NCBI RefSeq assembly: GCF_014905175.1
Contig: NC_057792.1
Span: 5,704,001-5,768,000, forward strand
From: Aphidius gifuensis
Taxonomy: Eukaryota > Arthropoda > Insecta > Hymenoptera > Braconidae
Direction of reading: 5' to 3'
Length of the DNA: 64,000 bases
The notes beneath the pieces were generated by a model. The model did no database searches. It saw nothing but the letters and a program-made list of their open reading frames with translations, and was not told where the DNA came from. Of the stretch, positions 26,201 through 38,068 are shown in pieces. The position numbers and the translations under genes were made by a program. Every line of letters begins with the position of its first letter. Position 1 is the first letter of the stretch.

Positions 26201-29200
26201 ATTCACAAGAACTAATAAAACAAGTAATATATAATAATAATAAAATCTCCTCACCTTGCAAAAGAGTTTCTTTCACCTTTTTTTTATTATTATTTTTTTT
26301 TTTTTCTTTTGGCAATAATACCATTGGAACTTGAGTACTCTTATGTCGTTGTATTCAAGGCAATTGGTAAATGGACACTTGAAATTATTTGTCCAAAACA
26401 AATATAAAAATAATTTTTTTTCATTTAAATTTCAATGACAATTTACACAAGAAATATTTAAAAAAAAAAAAAGAGACATAAACACGAAAGCTTTCTAAAT
26501 TTATACTAAAAAAATATACAAAAAAAAAAAAGTTGTTTTTCTTTTTCATTTAAAGTTATATTAATAAATAAATTTTAATGTTTAAATTCTAATTTTGTAT
26601 AATAATATATATAAAATACACCAGTGGGAATGACCCATCGAATGGCAAATAATTTAAATACCGGAAGTTGGTTTATTTAACTTGGCAAAGGACGTTATTG
26701 TACCCGCATAATTAAACTAAAAAATAAACCATTAAATTATTCCTTTCAAATAAAAAAATTAATACTCTTATTTACTTCGTCTAAACAATATATCTCAAAC
26801 TATTTATATGTATATTTTAAATTTTCTAAATCTTATATTATAATGTAAAAATATTGTTATAAATTTTGTAACTCTGTTCCCTGTTAATGGAGTAATCTGT
26901 TGGGAATATAAATAAATAAATAAATAAATAAACACATACATATTCTATTGTTGTTGTCCCCTTTTTTGTGTGGACAAAAGCCACACACACGTGACACTGT
27001 AATTTTTTTTTTCTTCTATATATCAGTGTGACATTACATGCATTTCATAAACCGCCTGTTGCATATACTCGTCATATATATCTAATGCTCTATTATAAAA
27101 AAATCATATATATAAATAAAAATAATAATAATAAAAAATGGCTTTTAAAAATTTAAATCACACACGCGTATATGAATAAAAAAAAAAATAAAATCATTGA
27201 CTAAGTCAAACATCCGGAAATTCATTGTATCTCATCATTTATTCAATCAATTGACTCTTTTGTTTAGTATATTTATTATTATTTATTTTATTTATTAAAA
27301 TTATTATAAAAAAAAAATAAATAAATTAAAAAGTAACATAGCCATTTATGTTGTGTGGCGCGTGCACCGCATCGTATACCCACACGTTGTATTTTTAAGG
27401 ACAATGGCATCTCGTACAATTTCTTATTTCGTATATAAAAATATAGATAGACATGATGATGATGATGATGATGATGGGTGCGTGAGTTTGTGCGTGCATG
27501 TTTGTATATAAAAAAATAAATTAATAAATAAATAAAGAGAGAAAGAAATTTATATAAAAAAAAAAGAGTTAATTCATGCTCCAAACACAGATAGAAAATT
27601 TAAAAAAAAAAAAAAAAAAATTAAATATATTATGGAAGGGAATAACACACAATGTGTATATAAATGTATTGAAGTCATACTGAGCTTATATGAGAGAAAA
27701 AAAAAAAAAAAGAAAAAATTTATATACATTTGTTGGAGGTGGAAATAAATGAGGAGGCTAAAGAAAAAAAAGTCATGAGCTGAAACACCAGTAATAAGAC
27801 TCAAGTTACCCTCACATGGTGTTGTGTATATGTGTATTTAATATTGAGGTTTTGGACTTTACATGATACATAATATTGTACTATTTTTTTTTTTTTCTTT
27901 TGGTTAAATAGTGGTTAAATATTATATTGAGTTTAAATTGATATTTTGCTATGTATTTTGATGTTTAAAATATAACGAAAATATTATATTGATGTATAAA
28001 ACATGATATTTGGTTGATTTTTTAACAACCCTTTTATGTTTGCACATGAGAAAGCTAACGTGACATACGTATATTGCACATCTTGCCAAGAAATCAAGCA
28101 AAAAAGATTAAAATTGTGAGCAAGTGAGTTGAAATATAAACGTGAAAGCCTGATCATTCTGGTTTTTATTTATTATTATTTAAATTTGTTTATTTATTAT
28201 TTCATTTATTGGTTAGTTTGATTAATTGTTAATTTATTAGTTGATTAATTTATTGATTAATACGGTTATATTTGAATTTTATTTGCTTAGTCATTTGTTT
28301 TTTTTTTTTTTCATCAATTTGTTCATTCATTTTCATTAATTTATTAAATTAATTATTGATTAATTGATTAATTTTTTAATTTATTAGTTTATTTGCTAAT
28401 TTATTTTCTAAATTGTTTATTTTTATTAGCTTATTTTCTATATTTTTTTAAATTTATTTACTTTTTTAAATTTCAATAATTTTATTGGTTTATTTTTCAA
28501 TTTGTTTATTTATTTATTTAATCATATTAATTTTTTTTTTTTTTTAAATAGTTTTACAGTAATATGTAAAAAAAAAAATCAAGTCTATTCCAAGTCCAAG
28601 GTTTATGAGTTATTTTATAGGTGTAATATTATGTAGACGATTTAAAAAAAAAAAAAAAAGTCTTATCTTTTTTATCTCTTCACAACATACACACTCACAC
28701 TATATTTGATTTATAAAAAAAAAAAAAGAAATTAAAATTAAATTTCTTTAAAAGTAAACCTTTTAGAAAATAAAAGCTATTATTATTTTTTTTATAATAT
28801 ATAAACTACAAAAAAATTTAGAAAATATAAAATAGATTTTATATTTTTCAATATAATATTAAAAAATCTATTTCAATTTATTTATTTTTTTAATCGTAAT
28901 TGTTTATAATACATCTTGTGATGTATAAAAAACATATTAAACAATGATCAGTGATTTTTTTTTTCAACTCACATATTTGTACTGAAACAATTATCGTTTT
29001 TTTTTTCTCACAATTCGAGGCCAAGTTATAATAAAATAGAGTTGTGGAATATTACCTGCTTAGTCAATGAGGAAGCTGCATTAAAAAATCCGTATTAAAA
29101 CAAAGATGAAAATTAATAAAAAAAAAACCATAATACACATAAAAAAGTTTTTAAAAAAAAAAAATTGATTTCAATTTTGTGTGTCTGTATATCCGTATGA

Positions 29201-32200
29201 CATCCGTTTGTCTAACGAAGCTAAATTACTTTATAGAGCCTAGTACCCGCATTATAATTCCCACGTTTCTAACATTGCATATACACAAGTTTAATATAAA
29301 AAAAAATTAAAAAAATTTCCCCGAATGTCAATGTTGATGTATACCCAAGAAATATAATATACTCATATATAAATAAAATTATCTTGTACCTAAAACTTGA
29401 TAGTAATAATTTTGTGTGTGTTTTTTTTTTTTATATAATATTGTTGTTTGTTGCAACATGCATATATATATCTTATAAATAGATACTTCCGTCATTCGAT
29501 GAACGAGTGTACATACACATATTAATATTTGTAAGAGGGGAAACTTAAATCCATCAAGAATTGCTTGGTCAAGCGTGTGCTGGACCTGCTTGTATATTAT
29601 TTTACTATATATCTACTTATTGACTTGTCTATGTACAAACTATTTAATACATATATACATATGTTTTTTTTTTTTAAATCACACAGACATTATTGTCAAG
29701 CAGATTACAAGCCAACTGTAATGGTAGAACTATTTTTTTTTTTTTAAATTGTGTATGTGTTTCTAACAACGACGACGAGTCATACTTTTTTAAATTCATA
29801 TTTTTCTCTCACACTCTGATAGTTGGCCAGTCAAACGACAAGCTGCTGTTGTTATTGCATTGAGAAATAAACTCGTGAACGATTAAATGCGAATAGGTAT
29901 ATATATCTAGTTGTATTTCAAGTTTCTCCCGGGGGCACATACAAGAAACAACCTGTAGGAAGTCTTATTTCTAAATATGGTGTTTTTCGATATCGAAAAA
30001 TATTATTTTTTTTCTTACTATAGTTTATTATTTATCTACATATTGAGTGATTAATTAGAAATACTTAAAATATATATTTATATTTATTAGATGAGCCAAG
30101 ATCGAGGTGTCAATCTTGGGATGACGTAGGTGGAACAGCAAGAATGGAGACAATAACAAAACGTCAAGATCAAAAACCTCAACCACAACAACAAATACAA
30201 CAACAACAACAGCCACAACAATCACCACAACATACAGTACTTGAAGCAACAAATTCAAATGCATCAGGTCATTCAATTAAAAGTGAAGATTCATGGTGTT
30301 CAGCATCTGATCATGAACATTCATCAGATGATGAAAGTGAAAAAAGTAATATTAGTGTTAAAAGTAATTGTCAATTACGTAATACATTACATAAAGCTAA
30401 AACATTATGTGATAAATGGAGATCACAAAATATAAGACTGAATAATACGACAAATGAAACACCAATTGATAGTGGTGTTAATAATCAAGGTAGATTATCA
30501 AGATGGTTTAGCATTAGACGTGGATCAACACATCAATATGATATTGATTCATCATCATCTGATACATCAACTGCATTATTATGTAGTCCAGTTAAACAAC
30601 AACATCAACAACAACAACAACAATCATCACCTTTATCATCAACGCCAATTCAACAATCTCCATCAACACATATTTCACCAATGTCTCGTTTAACAGAGGT
30701 AAATATTTAATTTAATATTCAATTCAATTTTTCCATTGTACTCGTGCATGTACACTTAGTATATAATTTATTTTACATATTTTTAATCAATTGTTTTTTT
30801 TCTTTTTGTTTTAATTCTCTTTGTTAAATAAATTAGGTTGAAGAGGAGAGTTACGTGACAGGATCAAGTGTGTCAACGTCAGCTAGTGCTACAGCAATGA
30901 TGCAGTTTCAATGTATACATCATAGACGTCAAGCACCACCAACATTACCACCAGCACCACCCAATCTGACACCACAACAATTAAAACGACGTCATATTGT
31001 TGCTGCTATTGTTCATTCAGAAAATAGCTATGTTGCTACACTACAAAGACTTGTTAATGTTAGTTTTTTTTATTATTTTAATTTTATATCTCTCGCAAAC
31101 ATTTCATTATATTTAATTATGTCAATAATAATAATAACAACTTAAATTATTGACTTGTTTTTATATAGGTATATATTTTTTTTTCTTTTTTCAGGATTAT
31201 AAAAAACAATTGGAAGAATCATCACCACCAGTATTGAGTCAAACTAAAATAGCAACATTGTTTCATCGTTTACCAGAAATATTACAGTGTCATACATTAT
31301 TTAGAATTGCATTAGCTGAATGTGTTAGATCATGGGATAAAGATGAAAAATTGGGTGATGTTTTTGTTGCTAATTTTAGTAAAGCAATTGTACTAGATAT
31401 TTATAGTGGATTTATTAATAATTTTTCCGTTGCAATGGATTTAGCTAAACAAGAATCTAAAAGAAAAACAGCTTTAAATGATTTTTTTAAGGTAAAACAA
31501 ATAAGTGCCCATGATAGACTTTCATTTTTTGGATTAATGGTAAAACCAGTACAAAGATTTCCTCAATTTATACTATTTCTTCAGGTAAAAAAAAAAACAA
31601 AATATATGATTTAATTTTATTAACATGTAATTGTTTGTCAATATAAAAAATTCTTAATTAATATTAAATTTTTAATTTTAAGGATCTTTTAAAACATACA
31701 CCACAAGGTCATGATGATCGTATGTCATTACAATTGGCTTTAACACAACTAGAAAGTCTTGCTGAAATGTTAAATGAAAGAAAACGTGAAGCTGAACAAT
31801 TTCAAGCATTTAAAGAAATGTTACGTCATGTATCAGGAAAATTATCACATCGTCCACTTTCTTCATCATCACGTTATTTAATTCGTGAAGATAATGTTAC
31901 ACAATTAGAATTTAATCAAAATGGAATGATAACAAAATCAAAACGTCGAAGATTACTGCTATTAAATGATCTTGTTGTTTGTGTATCAGTTACACCAAGA
32001 TCAATTGATGATTTTTCAAGTAGTGAAAGATTAACGCTTAAATGGACGTATCCAGTGTCCGACATTGAGGTTAATAAATAAATAAATAAATAAATTTAAT
32101 GTTATTTATTGTCATTTAAATTAATTATATATTTATAATATGTAGATTCAAGACACTAGTACATCACCAACATTAAGTCGTTTACTCACGGCGGGATTAA

Positions 32201-34880
32201 ACAAAGGCGGTAGTTTAAAGTCAGAAAAAAGTGGTGGAATGAATGAGAGTAGTCAAGCTGGTGCCGACAGTATTTGTGCTGAGATGAATGATCTTATGCA
32301 TGATTACGAGGTTGTATCAAGGATAAGTGACCTCGTAACACAACTCAAGGGAACATACGAGGTAATAATTTTTATTATCTTTATAATTGGTAAATAGAAT
32401 TTATTTAGATTTAAAATTTCTGGTTTTTATTTATTTATTTTTTTTCATAGGGAATGACAGTAGCAACAACAAAACAAATATTACAATCAATACAATCATC
32501 AATACAACAAAAAGATGAAGATATGATATGGGCTGATAGTTGTTGTTTACAATTAATGACAAAACAAGGACAAATGTATACATTTCAAACAGATAATCCA
32601 TTAGTTAAAAAAGACTGGATAACAGAATTACGATTAGCACAATTAGCACTTGATCCAAATAATTCACCATCATGGGAAGTACCAGAACAAGAACAACGAC
32701 CATCAACAAAAATGCCATTATTTGTTAGTTCACAATCAGTATATCATTCACAACATAAATCAGAAGTTAGATGTGGTTGTTATTATACAACTCAAAATCC
32801 AAAACCAACACGTAGAAGATCAACAAGAAATCCACAATCATATTTATGGATATGTACTGGTGATGGTGTATCAAGTCATGTTACTGTATTTAATCAATCA
32901 ACATCAACAAATTCATCAGCAATAACATTAAAAAAAGTTAGTACATTTGATTTATTTGAAACACGTGTTGCTGCTATTGAATTTATACGTGGTTATGATA
33001 ATACAAATAATAATAATACAATAAAATGTGGTGATCAAGTATGGATGGGTACTGATTCACGTAAAATAATAATATATTCAGCAAGTGAACCAGAAAAACA
33101 TGAAGAAATATGTAATTTAACAGTTAATGGTTCTGTTATACAAATTAAATATCATTGTGATAATGTATTTGTTGCACTTGGTAATGGTACACTTATTATT
33201 TATAAACGACAAATTGATGGTACATGGGGAATAACATCTGATACATCAATAATAACATTGGGTAATGATCCCGTAGCTTGTTTAATGCCAATAAATTCAA
33301 CAGTATATGCTGCATGTGGTAAAAAAGTATGGGTATTATCTGGTTTAACTGGTGAAATTATTAAAAATTTTAGTGTACAACATGAACATCTTGGTAATGT
33401 TAAATTAATGGCACATTCAGGTGTTGGTTTATGGGTTGCATTAAAAAATTCAAGTACTGTTTGTTTATATCATACTGAAACATTTAAACATTTACAAGAT
33501 ATTAATATTGCATCAAATATATTAAGAGTTACTAAATCATCAATACTTGATAAATTATCAGCATCATCATCATCAAATAACTGTAGTAATAGTAATGATA
33601 ATAATAATTCACAATTAAGTGTAACAGTTACAGCATTAATGGCATGTAAAGGTTTACTTTGGGTTGGTACAAATGTTGGTATTAGTTTAACAATACCATT
33701 ACCAAGATTAGAAGGTGTACCAATAATAAGTGGACGTGTTAATATATCATATCATGCACATTTTGGACCAATAACATTTCTTCTTGCAATACAAAATAAT
33801 AAAAATTGGATAACAAGTGGTAAAGATGAACAAATTATAAATAATAATGATCAAGAAATTGAATTACAACAATTAAAAAATCAACAAGCTGAAGATGAAA
33901 CAAATCAACGTAATCGTACAAATAGTATTATAAATGAATCATCAGCAGCATCATCAACAGCATCATCATCATCATTTTCATATAATGTTGATAAATTAAA
34001 ACAACATTTATCTGGTAGTCCAGTTGCATTAAGACGTAAACGTAATAAAGATAATGATTATCGTGGTTCAAAAACATTACCACGTGGTTTTGGTGGTGTA
34101 TTATCAAATAATACAACAACAAATGGTTTATTATCAACATCAATAACAAGCTCACAAAGTTCTGGTGAAAATTGTGATGTTTATGGTTTATATAGTGAAT
34201 TAATGCATCTTAAAGATTATGATAATGATAATAATTCTGGTATTGATCCAATATATGAAAGTTTAAGAAGAAGTGATCCAGAATTAGCAGCAATACCTAA
34301 TAAAGTTAATACATTAGATAGAAGATTAAAAATGAAAATAACAAGACCAAGATCATTAGATTTATCAAATTGGTCAGTTGATTCACATGCTAGTTCATTA
34401 TATACATCATCTGGTTCTGAAGAAAATATTAATAATAAAAATGGTAAATTATCAAGAAATAGTAGTACAACTAGTAGAACAATTAGAACAACATTTAATT
34501 TGGAAGTACCAAATACAAATAGTAATAATAATATTATTATTAACAATAACAATAATGAAAATAATAATACTCAAGTTAGAATATTGAATAATAAAACAAC
34601 TGGTACAACTAAAAGAATAAACATCAATAGCAATAATAGCAACAACAACAACAATAATAATGGTAATAGTAATAGTAAAACACAACAACAAATTGAACAA
34701 CCTAAACGTACTGTATTAACATTAATGGGTGGACGTGGTTATGTTAATTGGCGACAACTTAATACTTCAAATCATCAACAACAACAACCATTTTTATCAG
34801 ATAAAAATACCAAGGCTGCTGCTTACAAAGAACCAAATAGTAATGATGCACATATTGTCTTGTGGGAAATGAAATTATGA
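20245..34880 (+). CDS. ARHGEF10: Rho guanine nucleotide exchange factor, ARHGEF10 type
   Basis: Coding exons 20245-20687, 21163-21456, 21754-21926, 30091-30698, 30837-31058, 31195-31584, 31683-32069, 32146-32361 and 32451-34880 join in frame into about 1720 residues. The first ~550 are Ser-, Gln- and Pro-rich with poly-Q runs. A Dbl-homology domain follows (about 550-760; KPVQRFPQFILFLQDLL), then a split PH-like domain (about 770-980; SSRYLIRED to KKDWITEL), a WD40-like beta-propeller (about 1000-1375), an Asn-rich linker and a conserved C-terminus. The DH helix that ends in LNERKRE closely resembles vertebrate ARHGEF10. Family members activate RhoA-type GTPases and act on cytoskeleton and contractility. 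The 2.4 kb last exon carries the whole propeller. A six-codon upstream ORF starts at 20221. A shorter isoform starts at 25668. Confidence 0.93.
21160..21162 (+). other. NAGNAG tandem splice acceptor
   Basis: The acceptor of ARHGEF10 exon 2 reads TTTAGCAG. Splicing after TAG (exon from 21160) or after CAG (exon from 21163) both keep frame and differ by one residue (Ser-Arg versus Arg at the junction). Such sites often yield both products. Confidence 0.6.
21927..22865 (+). other. ARHGEF10 intron, start, with dispersed repeat B
   Basis: No coding exon on the plus strand. It contains repeat family B copy 1 (21984-22437) and then the 3' side of the nested minus-strand gene. A frame runs through the splice donor to a stop at 21982 and would give a truncated protein if the intron were retained. 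Confidence 0.6.
21984..22437 (+). repeat. Dispersed repeat family B, copy 1
   Basis: About 455 bp, matching the reverse complement of 51308-51766 with high identity over the first ~410 bp and weaker identity after that. Near one end is a perfect 7 bp hairpin, ATCCAGT-CA-ACTGGAT, present in both copies. Both copies contain TAAAAATAAC near either end in direct orientation. No coding capacity. Probably a non-autonomous element; a Helitron-like origin is conceivable from the subterminal hairpin but not shown. Confidence 0.75.
22866..24108 (-). CDS. Trihelix / Myb-SANT-like DNA-binding protein, nested gene
   Basis: Five exons on the minus strand (24108-24075, 24012-23919, 23830-23728, 23592-23264, 23199-22866) join in frame into 297 residues. 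Residues about 10-80 form a Myb/SANT-like (trihelix) domain: an opening WTENLTSRFICLRKEN, then LFTGRK, a central GWEFI, and a closing KKKWSNLLQQYK. The SWPFY-AIDEI segment that often follows such domains is present. The rest is acidic (run of Glu), then a Lys-rich C-terminal helix that may be a coiled coil (DYTKKRDEENKLIMLKILSAVEKISEKL). Likely a sequence-specific nuclear DNA-binding protein; target and role are unknown to me. The whole gene lies antisense inside the ARHGEF10 intron between 21926 and 30091. I give no symbol because insects have many members of this family. Confidence 0.88.
24109..25560. promoter_or_regulatory. Intronic promoter region for the nested gene and the ARHGEF10 short form
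   Basis: A GAT-repeat microsatellite at 24198-24239 lies just upstream of the nested minus-strand gene. A distinct GC-rich island at about 25125-25215, with an initiator-like TCAGTGCG, precedes the alternative ARHGEF10 first exon. The rest is AT-rich without coding content. Assignment of start sites is inference from composition. Confidence 0.45.
25589..25625 (+). promoter_or_regulatory. GC-rich hairpin in the leader of the ARHGEF10 short form
   Basis: CAGCCTCCTCC and GGAGGAGGCTG are perfectly complementary over 11 bp, with a 15 nt loop, and lie 43 nt upstream of the ATG at 25668. In such an AT-rich genome a stem of this GC content is striking. In a 5' leader it could slow ribosome scanning or bind a protein. 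Confidence 0.65.
25668..25704 (+). CDS. ARHGEF10: Alternative first coding exon of ARHGEF10
   Basis: ATG at 25668 encodes MEEMQNGVVLIK and ends in a good donor (AAAT|GTGAGT). Its phase equals that of the exon ending at 21926, so splicing to 30091 gives ...LIKYEPRSRC in the same frame. This predicts a shorter protein lacking the three upstream Ser/Gly/Pro-rich exons, driven by its own promoter. No transcript evidence is available here. Confidence 0.65.
25705..30090 (+). other. ARHGEF10 large intron, distal part
   Basis: About 4.4 kb of AT-rich intron with poly-A/T runs, an AAAT-type microsatellite near 26910 and an ATG/GAT repeat at 27451-27475. I find no coding exon; the short open frames are low-complexity and lack splice context. 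Confidence 0.6.
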
Positions 34881-36269
34881 TGACTTGAAAATATTCATTT
34901 AGAATTTAAGGTTTTTTTTTAAGCTATTATTATTATTATTATTAAAAATGAGATGTAATCTCAATTTTAATAATAGATTTTTTTTTTTATATATTATATA
35001 TATATATTAAATTTATTAATGAATCTCAGTTAATTTTATTATTATTATTTTTTTTTTTTTGCGATAAATTATCTCGTGCCTTCAGTCAAGTTAAAGATAT
35101 ATATATATTTTTTTTTTATTATTGCTACTTACAGATAGCTCGTTAATAATTTGCAGTTAAAATTTCTATTTTTTTTTTTTTTTTTCATTGATTTATGCAT
35201 TCCGGGAAAAATAAAACAATTTATGCAAAAAAAAAAAAATGATAAAGATACGTACTGAGAGTGTTTGTACGTGATAAATGAAAAAAAAATTAATTAAATG
35301 ATAGACGATCAGCCAAAGAGACGGGGATGAATGATAAACAAGGACAAATATGTCTTTTTATATATAAATATAAATTATATATCTGTATAAATATTCAACG
35401 ATTGCTATTGCGCGTTATTGTTTGAATTTTTTTCGAATACAAATATGTATAGAATACAAAATTGTTTATAAAAATGTACAATTTATAATATTATTATTTT
35501 TTTTTTTTCATCGTTGTCTTACAAGAGATTATTCAATAATTATTATTATTTTTTTTTTTCAATTTATTCTGTTATCATTAATGGTGCCATTCAAATAATT
35601 CGCCAGAATTAAAAAAAAAAAAAGAAATTATTTTTCATTATTAAAAATATTGATTGTTAAAATAGTGTCATTCCAGAAAAATTAGAAAAAAAATGATAAT
35701 TTTCATTGTCATTTGTAAAACGCTTAGGCCATTTTTTCTGGTTAAAAAAAAAAGGCCTTGTTATTAAACTACATATATTGATATTATAAAATGTTTATAA
35801 ACTTTTACATTTTATATAAATGTTTGCATATTTTTCTGTTTTGATAAATAAACCTATTTTTTTTTTTCCATGAATTTTTTATCTCTTGCTAATTGTCATT
35901 AATAATTGTTGATGTTTTTTGAGAGATATTAATTGAGAGAAATAAATAAAATAATTCACCCCGAAATATTGACATGTAAAAATTTAATTTTTTTAAAAAT
36001 TATGTTGTGATAATTATTGTTTGATCAAGTAGAAAATGTATTTTTTATTTATCATAGAAAAAAAAAAAAACTATTGAAGATTTGATAAATTGAAATTTTG
36101 AGATGAAATATAAATTTTTAATTTACATTTATTTAATTTTCCTATTGTTTATGTTAATTATTTTTTTTTTAATCCTAAAAATCAACCCAGTAATATCAAT
36201 TTTAATTTTTAAACATAAGACATTCATTATTTTATATTTTAAAAATAATTTAACAAACAGGTAAGTAGG
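34881..36269. other. ARHGEF10 3' UTR and convergent intergenic region
   Basis: After the ARHGEF10 stop there are (ATT)n tracts, AATAAA-type motifs and poly-T runs, but no gene. The minus-strand snoRNA host gene ends at the right edge. Confidence 0.55.
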
Positions 36270-36327
36270 TTTTATATATATTTATTTTGAGTTCTTTTTA
36301 TTGAGTAAAAATTTACATTAGATGTAA

Positions 36328-36366
36328 AAAGACTAGAAATACTAAATGATTAATTTTCTAGTCTTC
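36328..36366. repeat. Hairpin in the last exon of the snoRNA host gene
   Basis: AAAGACTAGAAA and TTTTCTAGTCTT pair over about 11 bp around an AT-rich loop, near the predicted 3' end. It may act in RNA 3'-end formation or stability, or be chance. Confidence 0.5.
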
Positions 36367-36476
36367 TCAATTAGATGTTTTAAATTATCATTGAATAATC
36401 TGCAACAGAAAATCGAAAAAATGGATTAATGATCAGTTTAATATGAGTTTTAAATTAATTAATAGATAATAAAAAA

Positions 36477-36551
36477 GCTTCAGTTGGTAGTGCATGTAAT
36501 TTTATTAATCATGGACTCAGGTTGATTCGGTTGTTTATCATCACGTCAATT
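36477..36551 (-). ncRNA. Box C/D snoRNA copy 1
   Basis: Minus strand: C box GTGATGA at 36544-36538, D' box CTGA, C'-like motif, D box CTGA at 36483-36480. The guides before D' (accgaatcaac) and D (gcactaccaa) are identical in all seven copies. The D box ends 80 nt before the 3' splice site of its intron. It differs from the other copies by one base beside the D' box (CTGAGTCC). Confidence 0.8.
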
Positions 36552-36727
36552 AATTAAAAAATATTAAACTAATTTATTTATTGTCAAGTAAAAATTACCT
36601 TGTAATTCCTTATTTCCATAGTCACAACGTGCCAACTGTTATCTGTTGCATCTATAACAAATTAAAACAAATAAATTAATCATCTACTCCAACAATATAT
36701 TAATATATTTTTTTGTAATAATAAAAA

Positions 36728-36801
36728 GCTTCAGTTGGTAGTGCATGTAATTTATTAATCATGAACTCAGGTTGATTCGGTTGTTTATCATCACGTCAAT
36801 T
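36728..36801 (-). ncRNA. Box C/D snoRNA copy 2
   Basis: Same layout: C box GTGATGA, D' CTGA, D CTGA (36734-36731), with the D box about 79 nt before the acceptor at 36905's neighbour exon boundary 36651/36652. Guide bases unchanged. Confidence 0.8.
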
Positions 36802-36978
36802 AATTGAAAAATTTTAATCTAGTTTATTTATTGTCAAGTAAAAATTACCTTGTATTATTTCCTAATTTCCATTGTCACAATTTGCCAACTGTTGTATGTT
36901 GCATCTGTAACAAATTAAAACAAATAAATTAATCATCTGCTCCAACATTATAATAATTTATTTTGTTAATAATTAAAA

Positions 36979-37052
36979 GCTTCAGTTGGTAGTGCATGTA
37001 ATTTGTTAATCATGAACTCAGGTTGATTCGGTTGTTTATCATCACGTCAATT
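36979..37052 (-). ncRNA. Box C/D snoRNA copy 3
   Basis: C box GTGATGA, D' CTGA and D CTGA (36985-36982), about 77 nt before the acceptor of exon 36904-36849. One base differs in the AT-rich stretch between D' and the D guide (ACAAATTAC). Confidence 0.8.
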
Positions 37053-37326
37053 ATAAAATTAGTTTGCTATTTATTTTGAATTAAAAAGTAATATATTTAC
37101 CTCATCATTACGACAAAAAAAAAATTATATGGAGCTCAGTAGAGTCAATCTGTGCTGGGCTTGAGATCAAGCATACTTTTGATTATGATTTACAAAAAGT
37201 AGCTTTTCTCTCTTGGTGCTTTTTCTCCATTATTATTGTCATAGCAATAAAACCTGTAACACAAATGCAATAATGAAAAACTAATCTCTACAAAAATCAA
37301 TTACTAATTAATAAATATAAAAAAAA

Positions 37327-37401
37327 ACTTCAGTTGGTAGTGCATGTAATTTTATTAATCATGAACTCAGGTTGATTCGGTTGTTTATCATCATATCAAT
37401 T
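37327..37401 (-). ncRNA. Box C/D snoRNA copy 4
   Basis: The C box here is ATGATGA, still within the RTGATGA consensus, with D' and D boxes CTGA and both guides unchanged. The D box is about 76 nt before the acceptor of the 153 nt exon 37253-37101. The outer flank has AAGTTT in place of AAGCTT. Confidence 0.78.
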
Positions 37402-37579
37402 AATTAAAAAATATTAAACTAATTTATTGAATTATTAAGCAAAAATTACCTTGTAAATTTCAGGTTGCCAATTTGATAACTTTCCATCTGTTATCTGTTA
37501 AATCTGCAACAAATTAAAACAAATAAATTAATCATCTGCTCCAACATTATAAGAATTTATTTTATTAATAATAATAAAA

Positions 37580-37653
37580 GCTTCAGTTGGTAGTGCATGT
37601 AATTTATTAATCATGAACTCAGGTTGATTCGGTTGTTTATCATCACGTCAATT
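37580..37653 (-). ncRNA. Box C/D snoRNA copy 5
   Basis: C box GTGATGA, D' CTGA and D CTGA (37586-37583), about 79 nt before the acceptor of exon 37503-37450. Guides unchanged. Confidence 0.8.
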
Positions 37654-37823
37654 AAATAATTTTAATCTAATTTATTTATTGTCAAGTAAAAATTACCTTG
37701 TGTTTCCTCATTTCCATTTTCACAACGTGCCAATTGTTATCTGTTGCATCTGTAACAAATTAAAGCAAATATATTAATCATCTGCTCCAAAATTATAATA
37801 ATTTATTTTGTTAATAACAAAAA

Positions 37824-37897
37824 GCTTCAGTTGGTAGTGCATGTAATTTGTTAATCATGAACTCAGGTTGATTCGGTTGTTTATCATCACGTCAATT
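37824..37897 (-). ncRNA. Box C/D snoRNA copy 6
   Basis: C box GTGATGA, D' CTGA and D CTGA (37830-37827), about 77 nt before the acceptor of exon 37749-37697. Guides unchanged. Confidence 0.8.
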
Positions 37898-38068
37898 AAT
37901 TAAAAAATACTAAACTTGTTTATAAACTGTTAAATAAAAATTACCTCTTAATACTCCATTTGATTGATCAGTAGAAATAATTACTAATTTCGTTAAAATC
38001 TGTAACAAAATAAAACCAGTTAGTCATCTGCTCCAAAATTATAATAATTTATTTTGTTAATAATAAAG

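Noticed and set aside
27288..27804. Minus-strand frames with His runs and hydrophobic stretches
   Set aside because: The His run is the GAT/ATG microsatellite read in antisense; the remainder is poly-A translated as Phe.
33928..34700. Antisense hydrophobic frames opposite the ARHGEF10 last exon
   Set aside because: Mirror of Asn-, Ser- and Thr-rich sense codons (AAT/AAC read backwards give ATT/GTT); no independent evidence.
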